A DNA stretch of 5,128 nt from assembly GCA_900754385.1 (NCBI GenBank), contig CAAECP010000076.1, positions 1 through 5,128 on the forward strand. The letters run 5' to 3'. The notes beneath the pieces were generated by a model that saw only the letters and a program-made list of their open reading frames with translations, did no database searches and was not told where the DNA came from. Numbering within the stretch: the first letter of the stretch is position 1; each line of letters begins with the position of its first letter. Made by a program: the position numbers and the translations under genes. Source of the DNA: an uncultured Collinsella sp. (GTDB lineage Bacteria; Actinomycetota; Coriobacteriia; Coriobacteriales; Coriobacteriaceae). This document shows, in pieces, positions 1-5,128 of this stretch.

Positions 1-431
1 CCGACGAGGAGCGCGCCGAGTTGGAAGAGCTCCGCGCCGAGAAGGCCCGCCGCGAGGCTCGGGAAGAGGCCCGTCGCGAGCGTGAGGATCTGGCTGCCCT
101 TCGTGCCGAGCGCACGAAGGCCGAGGAGGTCGCCTCGAACGCCGCATCCGAGCGCAAGCCCGCGCCCGCACCCAAGCCCGCTGCTGCGAAGCCTGCACCT
201 GCCGCGCCCAAACCTCAGCCTAAAAAGGCCGCTCGTCCCAAGTCCGTCGAGCCTAAGCCGAGCCGTGACGAGATGACCTTTGCCCAGCGCATGGTTACCT
301 CCAAGGAGCCTACGGGCGAGAACGAGATCCCTGGCATGGCGCCGGCTCAAAAAATCATCATTGTCCTTGCCCTCATCGCGTTTATCGTCTTTATGGTTTA
401 CACGATCACGGGCAGCATGGGCCTGCACTAA
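1..431 (+). CDS. C-terminal part of a coiled-coil protein with one C-terminal membrane segment, function unknown (5' end outside window)
   Basis: The reading frame is open to the left edge (first full codon at base 3) and ends with TAA at 429-431, so 142 residues are visible and the true start lies upstream. Visible residues 1-45 are almost entirely Glu, Arg, Ala and Leu, typical of a long charged helix or coiled coil. Residues about 52-86 form a low-complexity Ala/Pro/Lys linker with repeated KPAPA-like units. Residues about 118-135 (IIIVLALIAFIVFMVYTI) are one strongly hydrophobic stretch, followed by only seven residues, so the protein is probably anchored in the membrane by its C-terminus with the charged part in the cytoplasm. 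I do not recognise a family. The TTG at 21 is an in-frame possible start, but the helix-like composition continues upstream of it, so I treat the gene as truncated by the window. It lies 82 nt before pncB on the same strand and could be co-transcribed with it. Confidence 0.7.
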   Translation, partial: DEERAELEELRAEKARREAREEARREREDLAALRAERTKAEEVASNAASERKPAPAPKPAAAKPAPAAPKPQPKKAARPKSVEPKPSRDEMTFAQRMVTSKEPTGENEIPGMAPAQKIIIVLALIAFIVFMVYTITGSMGLH

Positions 432-500
432 CCTGTTCGCGCCGGGCTCCATGCCCGCACGTCCGCCTCGCCCAACCCTCAACCTCTGCACAACACATCC

Positions 501-506
501 GAAAGG
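501..506 (+). promoter_or_regulatory. Ribosome binding site of pncB
   Basis: GAAAGG lies 7 nt upstream of the ATG at 514. It decides the pncB start: the same frame is open back to an ATG at 280, but that stretch overlaps the upstream gene in another frame and adds a non-family N-terminus. Confidence 0.65.
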
Positions 507-513
507 TCGCCCC

Positions 514-2019
514 ATGGCTTTGACCGACATCTCGCATCCCACCGACATTGCAATGCTCACCGATCTGTACGAGCTCACTATGGCCCAGGGCCTGTGGGAG
601 AGCGGCAAGGCCAATGAGCAGGGTTGTTTTACCGCGTTTTACCGCGACCATCCCTTTGGCAGTGCCTATGCCGTCATGTGCGGCACCGCCGAACTGCCCG
701 AGCTGGTCGAGAATTTGCGCTTTACGCCCGAGGACATCGACTACCTCGCCTCGCTCCAGGCCCCGGCCGGCGGCGCGATGTTCAAGCCTGGATTCCTCGA
801 CTACCTGCGCGATTTTCGTGCGCATGTAAACATCGACGCCGTGCCCGAGGGCGAGCTCGTCTTTCCGCGCGAGCCCATGGTGCGCGTCACCGGCCCCGCG
901 CTGGAGTGCCAGCTGCTCGAGACGGCACTGCTCAACATCGTCGGGTTCCAGACGCTTGTCGCCACCAAGACGGCGCGCGTGGTGCTCGCCGCCGACGGTC
1001 GCCCCGTGGCGGAGTTTGGCCTGCGCCGAGCCCAGGGCCCCGATGGCGGCCTGGCCGTTGCACGCGCGAGCTACGTTGCTGGCTGCTCCTCTACGTCCAA
1101 TGTGCTCGCCGGCCGCCGCTACGGTATTCCCGTCTTTGGCACGCATGCGCACAGCTGGGTGATGAGCTTCGATTCCGAGCTCGAGGCCTTCCGCGCCTTT
1201 GCCAAGTCGAGCCCCAAGAACTGTACGCTGCTCATCGACACCTATGACGTGCACGAGGGCTGCGAACATGCCATTACGGTTGCCAAGGAGATGGAGGCGG
1301 TGGGCGAGCGCCTGTCGGCCATTCGCATCGACTCCGGCGACCTCGCCAAGCTCTCCAAGTATGTTCGCGGCCGTTTTGATGCCGAGGGCCTGCCCTATGT
1401 GGGGATCTCGGTTTCTAACGATTTGGATGAGTACACGATTCAGTCGCTGCTCGACCAGGGCGCGCCCATCGACAGCTTTGGCGTGGGTACCAAGCTCGCG
1501 ACCTGCTATGACCAGCCGGCGCTGGGCGGCGTGTACAAGCTTTCCGCCCGCCGTGCGAGCGAGGCAGATCCATGGACGCCGGTGGTCAAGCTCTCCGAGC
1601 AGCCCTACAAGCGCACGATCCCGGGTGTGCAACGCGTGCGCCGTTATTACGACGGCTTTGGCGGCCCGGTCTGCGACATGATCTACGACGAGGACCATCT
1701 GGCGGGGGAGGGCGCCGCGCGCGGCAATACCCTCGTGGCCGTGAATGATGCCGCCCTGGTGACTGACGTGTCCGAACTTGAGTATCGCGAGCTGCTGGTG
1801 CCGATCGTGCGCGATGGCAGTGCGGTGGCTCCGCGTGAGAGCATCCAGGACGCGCGCGAGCGCTGTGCTTGGGCGCTCGATCATCTGGACGCAGCTTTCA
1901 AGCGCTTCCTGTACCCGCAGACCTATGTGGTGGGCATGGAGCAGGGCCTGGCTCAGGTGCGCGACGAGCTCGTGCGCAAGAACATGGCCGCGGCCTCGGC
2001 TTTCCCCTGGGCTCACTAA
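514..2019 (+). CDS. pncB: Nicotinate phosphoribosyltransferase
   Basis: The product, 501 residues, joins nicotinate and PRPP to form nicotinate mononucleotide with ATP hydrolysis. This is the entry step of the Preiss-Handler route to NAD, in the cytoplasm. The family is clear from ordered motifs: LTDLYELTMAQG near residues 15-26 (N-terminal signature), LETALLN at about 135 followed by ATKTAR at 150-155, EFGLRRAQGPDGG at 167-179, and GTHAHSW at 209-215. The His of AHSW (H213) falls where the family carries its autophosphorylated His. AIRIDSGDL at 269-277 and GVGTKLAT at 323-330 are phosphate/PRPP-binding type segments. The length is slightly above the usual 440-490 residues of this subfamily. 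The ATG at 514 is chosen because of its ribosome binding site and because family similarity starts directly after it. No clear promoter is seen in the 82 nt upstream, so transcription may come from the preceding gene. Family assignment is firm; the operon link is inference. Confidence 0.95.
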   Translation: MALTDISHPTDIAMLTDLYELTMAQGLWESGKANEQGCFTAFYRDHPFGSAYAVMCGTAELPELVENLRFTPEDIDYLASLQAPAGGAMFKPGFLDYLRDFRAHVNIDAVPEGELVFPREPMVRVTGPALECQLLETALLNIVGFQTLVATKTARVVLAADGRPVAEFGLRRAQGPDGGLAVARASYVAGCSSTSNVLAGRRYGIPVFGTHAHSWVMSFDSELEAFRAFAKSSPKNCTLLIDTYDVHEGCEHAITVAKEMEAVGERLSAIRIDSGDLAKLSKYVRGRFDAEGLPYVGISVSNDLDEYTIQSLLDQGAPIDSFGVGTKLATCYDQPALGGVYKLSARRASEADPWTPVVKLSEQPYKRTIPGVQRVRRYYDGFGGPVCDMIYDEDHLAGEGAARGNTLVAVNDAALVTDVSELEYRELLVPIVRDGSAVAPRESIQDARERCAWALDHLDAAFKRFLYPQTYVVGMEQGLAQVRDELVRKNMAAASAFPWAH

Positions 2020-2025
2020 TTCCTT

Positions 2026-2060
2026 GGGCGGTAGGGGCGAGTCACGCTCCCTTGGCCGCC
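2026..2060 (+). other. GC-rich imperfect hairpin between pncB and proB
   Basis: Just after the pncB stop, AGGGGCG (2033-2039) pairs with CGCTCCCT (2045-2052, one bulged T) around a 5-nt loop. The stem is extended by GGCGG (2027-2031) pairing with CCGCC (2056-2060) across a small internal loop. No T-run follows, so this is not a standard intrinsic terminator. It could be a weak terminator, an RNA-stability or attenuation element ahead of proB, or a by-product of GC-rich sequence. Seen by eye only; no folding energy was calculated. Confidence 0.35.
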
Positions 2061-2098
2061 AGCTCGGCCGTTCGCTGAACAGTTGATTGGTTTGACGT

Positions 2099-3226
2099 AT
2101 GACGACTTCTTATAAAACGATGGTGGTAAAGATCGGTTCGTCCACGGTGGTGGGCGCCGATGGCAAGGTCAACCGTGCCTTTATCGGCGGACTTGCCGAT
2201 CAGGCCGCAGCGCTGCGCAAGCTCGGCTGGCGTCTGGTCGTGGTGAGCTCGGGCGCTATCGCCTGTGGCTATCCCGTGTTGGGCTTCGACCGCAAGCCGG
2301 TCGGTGACCTGCCGAGCCTGCAGGCCTGCGCCTCGGCCGGCCAGTGCATCATCTCGTCGGCCTACGACGAGGAGTTCCATGCGCGCGACCTGCTCACCTC
2401 GCTCGTACTGCTCACGCGCCATGATACGGCCCGCCGCACGTCCTACCTGCACGCGCGCGACGCCCTGCTGCGCCTGGTTGAGCTGGGCGTGGTGCCGGTC
2501 GTCAACGAGAACGATACCGTCACCGTCGACGAGATCAAGTTTGGCGACAACGACACACTGGCGGCGCTTGTGAGCTGCCTGGTTTCTGCCGATCTGTGCG
2601 TGACGCTCTCGGACATCGATGGCCTCTATACTGCCAATCCGCATGAGGACCCCACGGCCGAGTTTGTTCCTGTCGTGCATAAGATCGATGCCAAGATTAT
2701 CGCCTCGGCAGGCGATTCTTCGACTTCGGTGGGCACGGGCGGCATGATCACCAAGATTCGCGCGAGCCGCATCCTGATGACGGCGGGTATTCAGAGCGTG
2801 ATTTGCTCGGGTGAGGAGCCCGATGCGCTCGTGCGCCTCGCCCGCGGCGAGAGCGTGGGCACGCTGTTCGATCCGCCGGCGGAGCGTCTGGACATCGCAC
2901 CCCGCAAGCTGTGGATCGCACTGGGCGACAAGGCGCATGGCTCGGTGACGGTTGATGATGGTGCTGCGAAGGCGCTGGTCAGCCGTGGCTCTTCCTTGCT
3001 TGCGGTGGGTATTCGCGAGGTCGATGGCCAGTTTGCCGAGGGCGATGTGCTCGATGTGTGCGATCCGAGCGGTATGGTCGTCGCCCGCGGTATCGCCGAG
3101 GCCGATTCGGACGTGCTGGAACTTGCTGCCGGTCGCCGCCAAGACCAGATTGCCAGCAACCGCCTGCTGGCAGACCTGGCCGAGAAGCCGGCGATACACA
3201 GGGATAACTTGATCGTATTTGCATAA
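2099..3226 (+). CDS. proB: Glutamate 5-kinase (with PUA domain)
   Basis: The product, 375 residues, phosphorylates L-glutamate with ATP to gamma-glutamyl phosphate, the first and usually proline-inhibited step of proline synthesis. The amino-acid kinase domain covers about residues 7-258: VVKIGSS at 9-15 (nucleotide binding), VVVSSGAIACG at 47-57, NENDTV at 136-141, FGDNDTLAALVS at 148-159 (glutamate and proline site region), SDIDGLYTANP at 171-181 and GTGGMITKI at 212-220. A PUA domain follows from about residue 268 (RKLWIALGD) to the end, and the C-terminus AIHRDNLIVF matches full-length ProB enzymes. The total is close to the E. coli enzyme (367). Position 56 is Cys where Ala or another small residue is usual in GAIAxG; this is probably neutral. 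ATG 2099 gives the expected 8-10 residue lead before the VVK motif, but no good Shine-Dalgarno precedes it; an in-frame ATG at 2120 has none either. Its partner gene proA is not adjacent but lies beyond an opposing gene. Confidence 0.96.
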   Translation: MTTSYKTMVVKIGSSTVVGADGKVNRAFIGGLADQAAALRKLGWRLVVVSSGAIACGYPVLGFDRKPVGDLPSLQACASAGQCIISSAYDEEFHARDLLTSLVLLTRHDTARRTSYLHARDALLRLVELGVVPVVNENDTVTVDEIKFGDNDTLAALVSCLVSADLCVTLSDIDGLYTANPHEDPTAEFVPVVHKIDAKIIASAGDSSTSVGTGGMITKIRASRILMTAGIQSVICSGEEPDALVRLARGESVGTLFDPPAERLDIAPRKLWIALGDKAHGSVTVDDGAAKALVSRGSSLLAVGIREVDGQFAEGDVLDVCDPSGMVVARGIAEADSDVLELAAGRRQDQIASNRLLADLAEKPAIHRDNLIVFA

Positions 3227-3240
3227 CCAATTGACGCTGC

Positions 3241-3338
3241 AAACGCCCCTAAGCGGCAATCTGACGTTCAATCGTCGGGCATGACCAAAAGGTCAATGCC
3301 CTCCTCTTTCACGTCACCTTGCTCGCTTAGGGGCGTTT
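3241..3338. terminator. Nested inverted repeat, probable bidirectional terminator between convergent genes
   Basis: AAACGCCCCTAAGCG at 3241-3255 is the exact reverse complement of 3324-3338, a perfect 15-bp outer stem. The 68-nt interior is itself structured: TGACGT (3262-3267) can pair with ACGTCA (3311-3316), and GGGCATGACC (3277-3286) pairs with GGTCAATGCCC (3291-3301) around an AAAA loop with one bulged A (3296). The outer stem begins 15 nt after the proB stop, is followed by TTTT on the plus strand (3336-3339), and reads into TTT on the minus strand. The inner hairpin is followed by a pyrimidine-rich stretch (3302-3310). The position between two converging genes fits a terminator serving both. 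The long structured loop is unusual, so a small palindromic repeat element or structured RNA remains possible. Confidence 0.55.
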
Positions 3339-3371
3339 TCGCTTTCCGTCCTCTACCTGCGGCATTGTCGT

Positions 3372-3434
3372 TGCCGGCACTTGTTCGGCACTTGGGGACG
3401 TTCCTTTTGTGCCGGCAGGTGGGGACACTCCTTT
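3372..3434. repeat. REP-like element: two imperfect 22-nt direct repeats with a 9-bp inverted repeat
   Basis: Units at 3386-3407 and 3413-3434 agree at 18 of 22 positions and have a 27-nt period; both share CGGCA, TGGGGAC and TCCTTT blocks. In addition TGCCGGCAC at 3372-3380 is the reverse complement of GTGCCGGCA at 3409-3417. The element ends one base before the stop codon of the minus-strand peptidase gene. Motifs of the form GGGGAC-N2-TCCTTTTGTGCCGGC resemble dispersed extragenic repeats I associate with Coriobacteria and REP-associated (RAYT) transposases. That link is from memory and cannot be tested within a single window. Confidence 0.5.
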
Positions 3435-3435
3435 G

Positions 3436-4854
3436 CTAGAAGATTCGGCGCAGGTCTCCGCGGTTGAGGGCCTCGTCGAAGAGGTGCTTGAATACCACGC
3501 TGCCGTGCAGGCCGTCGTGCTCGAACTCGTTGGTCACCCAGGCGTGCGAGTTGCCCACGCGGTCGAGCGTGTCGAGCTGCATGCCCGAGTCCACGTACAT
3601 GTCGTCGAAATACACCGCGGCCTGGAGCGGCACCTCGTTGCAAGCAAGGCGCTGTGGGTCGTAAATCTTGTCCCAGCTGGTGTCTTCCATCAGCAGGTCC
3701 ATGGCGGGCTTGAAGGGCTTGAGCTCGGGCATCTGCTCGAACATCCACGGGAACATGGCCTCGCCGGTAAACATGAGCGGGCGCGCGAGGGTGTCGAACT
3801 CGGCGCGGTGAGCCTTCTCTTCAGCCGCGGCCCAGCCAATGGGCATAGTGTCACCGTCGGCGTATATGAACTCCTGCAGTGTCCAGTACAGCGGGTTTGT
3901 ACGCGTGTTGGTGCGCTCGAAGGCGCGCATCAAAAAGCTGTCAGATACCGAGGCGCCGCAGGTCAGCGTGCCGTCGCCGTCAACAAAAGCGTGATCGATA
4001 ATCCAATGCATGCGCTCAAAGCTCGGCTTCATGCCAAAGTCGCTGCCCATGAGCTGTAGGCGCTCGACCGTCATCGGCGAGCCGTCGGGCAGCACGGGTT
4101 TCTGAGCCTCGAGCGTATCGGCCAGGGCTGCCACGCGCTCGACGTCAGCGGGGTAGCGGTCGTAATACTGCTGCGTCTTGGCGGCCATGCGCGGGAAGGT
4201 ATGCGCGTAGACCTCGCTTGCGCTCGCCGGCACGTGCGGAATGCCGCCGCAGGTAAAGCTCGCCGCCACGCCCTCGGGGAAGAGCGACAGATAGCTCAGC
4301 GTCAAAAAGCCGCCGTAGCTCTGGCCGAGCGTGACCCACGGCTTGCCGCCAAAGCCCACCAGTCGCAGGTATTCAAAATCGCGCACGATGGAGCTGGCGA
4401 GGTGGCGCTTGAGGAAGTCCGCCTGCGAGCGTGCTGTATCGGCGCCGGCGGCCGTTGCGCGATCACCCAGTGCCTTGATCGTGCGTCCGTCCACGCAGCT
4501 ACTGCGTCCGGTGCCGCGCTGGTCGGGAAGGACCACGCGGAAGTGCTTGACGGCCTCCTCGATCCAGCCGTCGCTTGTGGGCGACAGCGGACGCGGGCTC
4601 TCGCCGCCGGGGCCGCCCTGCAAAAACATGAGCAGCGGCAGATCGTCGTTGATGCGGTCGGGCGCGCAAACCACGCGGTAGAAGAGCTTGATGCTCTCGG
4701 GCGCGCCGGCGATGGGTGCCGGCATAGCGCCGCGGCGCATGGTGCTGCCGACGGCTAGGAGCATCGGCTCTAGGCCGCTCCAGTCAAGGGGGACGTCGAT
4801 GCTGTGGTCCTCGACGTAAAGGCCGGGGACGTGGTACGAAGTGATGAGGGCCAT
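3436..4854 (-). CDS. Alpha/beta hydrolase, proline iminopeptidase (prolyl aminopeptidase) family S33
   Basis: The product, 472 residues, most likely removes N-terminal proline from peptides in the cytoplasm; no signal peptide or membrane segment is visible. Motifs run in the order expected for the large-type S33 enzymes: LQGGPGGESP at 78-87 (oxyanion-hole loop, usually HGGPG, with Gln in place of His here), DQRGTGRS at 111-118, and the nucleophile elbow GQSYGGF at 177-183 with Ser179. The C-terminal part holds FDDMYVDSG at 416-424 and TNEFEHDGLHG at 441-451; D418 and H446 are the likely triad partners, H450 the alternative. A long insert between the elbow and these motifs would form the lid that selects the proline substrate. 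The ATG at 4854 is preferred over the in-frame ATG at 4935 because it has a Shine-Dalgarno site, and the extra 27 residues would cover the whole promoter region. The gene converges with proB and diverges from proA. Another small N-terminal residue specificity cannot be excluded. Confidence 0.85.
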   Translation of the reverse strand: MALITSYHVPGLYVEDHSIDVPLDWSGLEPMLLAVGSTMRRGAMPAPIAGAPESIKLFYRVVCAPDRINDDLPLLMFLQGGPGGESPRPLSPTSDGWIEEAVKHFRVVLPDQRGTGRSSCVDGRTIKALGDRATAAGADTARSQADFLKRHLASSIVRDFEYLRLVGFGGKPWVTLGQSYGGFLTLSYLSLFPEGVAASFTCGGIPHVPASASEVYAHTFPRMAAKTQQYYDRYPADVERVAALADTLEAQKPVLPDGSPMTVERLQLMGSDFGMKPSFERMHWIIDHAFVDGDGTLTCGASVSDSFLMRAFERTNTRTNPLYWTLQEFIYADGDTMPIGWAAAEEKAHRAEFDTLARPLMFTGEAMFPWMFEQMPELKPFKPAMDLLMEDTSWDKIYDPQRLACNEVPLQAAVYFDDMYVDSGMQLDTLDRVGNSHAWVTNEFEHDGLHGSVVFKHLFDEALNRGDLRRIF

Positions 4855-4860
4855 GTGAGT

Positions 4861-4865
4861 CTTCC
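4861..4865 (-). promoter_or_regulatory. Ribosome binding site of the peptidase gene
   Basis: On the minus strand GGAAG lies 6 nt before the ATG at 4854-4852. It supports that start over the in-frame ATG 27 codons upstream. Confidence 0.55.
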
Positions 4866-4892
4866 GTTCGTTGCGGTGTTTCGGGTTGACCA

Positions 4893-4923
4893 ATTCTACC
4901 GCCGCGGGCGAGGCCATGCGCAA
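4893..4923 (-). promoter_or_regulatory. Possible promoter of the peptidase gene
   Basis: On the minus strand TAGAAT (4898-4893) matches five of six bases of a sigma-70 type -10 box. TTGCGC (4923-4918) is a weak -35 candidate at a long 19-bp spacing. Transcription would start near 4886, giving a leader of about 30 nt that contains the GGAAG ribosome site. The -10 box is reasonable, the -35 poor. Confidence 0.35.
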
Positions 4924-4950
4924 ATCGGCTACCATGGTTGCAAACTTCTA

Positions 4951-4960
4951 GGAGAAAGGG
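4951..4960 (+). promoter_or_regulatory. Strong ribosome binding site of proA
   Basis: GGAGAAAGGG ends 6 nt before the ATG at 4967. It is the best ribosome site in the window and fixes the proA start. I could not find a convincing plus-strand -10/-35 pair between 4855 and 4950. TTGACC at 4886-4891 resembles a -35 box, but nothing like a -10 box lies at the right distance. Confidence 0.75.
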
Positions 4961-4966
4961 CCGCCC

Positions 4967-5128
4967 ATGTCGGTCGATATAGCCACGTATGTCCACGATC
5001 TTGCCGTTGCCGCCAAGGCAGCGTCGGCCTCGCTTGCTACGGCGAGCGATGAGCAGCGCCAGGAGGCCGTGCGCGCCATGGCCGCAGCACTGCGCAACGG
5101 TGTCGACTCCATCGTCGCCGCCAACGAG
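4967..5128 (+). CDS. proA: Gamma-glutamyl phosphate reductase, N-terminal part (runs off the right edge)
   Basis: The visible 54 residues start MSVDIATYVHDLAVAAKAAS and end with SIVAANE, with no stop before the window edge. The pattern of a helix with AAKAAS, a short polar stretch (ASDEQRQEAV), a second helix (RAMAAALRNGVDSI) and then AANE matches the N-terminus of ProA, whose usual length is about 415-425 residues. ProA reduces gamma-glutamyl phosphate, made by ProB, with NADPH to glutamate 5-semialdehyde, which cyclises towards proline. The catalytic Cys and cofactor-binding parts lie outside the window, so the call rests on the N-terminal pattern plus proB nearby. Other aldehyde dehydrogenase superfamily members are a less likely alternative. 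The gene is divergent from the peptidase gene and cannot share a transcript with proB unless transcription passes through the intervening gene. Confidence 0.85.
   Translation, partial: MSVDIATYVHDLAVAAKAASASLATASDEQRQEAVRAMAAALRNGVDSIVAANE

Noticed and set aside
443..457. A CGGGC/GCCCG hairpin after the first gene as a terminator
   Set aside because: The stem is only 5 bp and no T-run follows, so it does not meet the usual picture of an intrinsic terminator.
280..513. A 78-codon N-terminal extension of pncB from the ATG at 280
   Set aside because: It overlaps the upstream coding region in another frame, has no family similarity, and the ATG at 514 has its own ribosome binding site.
406..2016. 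A 536-codon open frame on the minus strand opposite pncB
   Set aside because: The plus frame carries clear nicotinate phosphoribosyltransferase motifs. Long antisense frames are expected in GC-rich genes, and this one shows no recognisable protein features.
2111..2116. TATAAA as a -10 box for proB
   Set aside because: It lies inside the coding region after the ATG at 2099, and the upstream TTGACG and TTGATT sit at unsuitable distances (13 and 22 bp).
2042..3271. A 409-codon open frame on the minus strand opposite proB
   Set aside because: It mirrors the proB codons, its composition (His, Arg and Ala rich) is typical of antisense translation, and it runs through the intergenic inverted repeat.
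3299..3306. A CCTCCT-type stretch resembling the 16S rRNA anti-Shine-Dalgarno sequence
   Set aside because: The match is short and the surrounding bases do not resemble the 16S 3' end, so it is probably chance within the structured intergenic region.
3409..4059. A 216-codon plus-strand open frame opposite the peptidase gene
   Set aside because: It begins in the repeat element and runs antisense to the well-supported peptidase frame, with no recognisable motifs.

Overview
The window looks like a piece of a high-GC Gram-positive chromosome. The GC-rich third positions, the protein styles and the dispersed-repeat style suggest a gut Coriobacteriia member close to Collinsella. This is an inference from memory of such genomes; no rRNA or other taxonomic marker is present.

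Layout, left to right. (1) The 3' part of a plus-strand gene for a charged, probably coiled-coil protein with an Ala/Pro/Lys linker and one C-terminal membrane segment (ends at 431). (2) pncB, nicotinate phosphoribosyltransferase (514-2019). (3) A 79-nt gap holding a GC-rich hairpin. (4) proB, glutamate 5-kinase with a C-terminal PUA domain (2099-3226). (5) A 209-nt convergent intergenic region with two kinds of structure: a nested inverted repeat whose outer arms are 15 bp and perfect (3241-3338), probably a two-way transcription terminator, and a pair of imperfect 22-nt direct repeats with a flanking 9-bp inverted repeat (3372-3434) that looks like a REP-type dispersed element. (6) On the minus strand, an alpha/beta hydrolase of the proline iminopeptidase (S33) family (4854-3436). 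(7) A 112-nt divergent promoter region. (8) The first 54 codons of proA, gamma-glutamyl phosphate reductase (from 4967, running off the right edge).

The genes are mostly housekeeping. PncB makes nicotinate mononucleotide for NAD. ProB and ProA catalyse consecutive steps from glutamate towards proline, and the peptidase between them probably frees N-terminal proline from peptides. The proB-proA pair, commonly one operon, is therefore split by an opposing gene that is itself linked to proline supply, and proA must have its own promoter. I see no phage, CRISPR, toxin or defence genes, and no convincing undescribed system. The least ordinary parts are the two structures in the proB/peptidase intergenic region.
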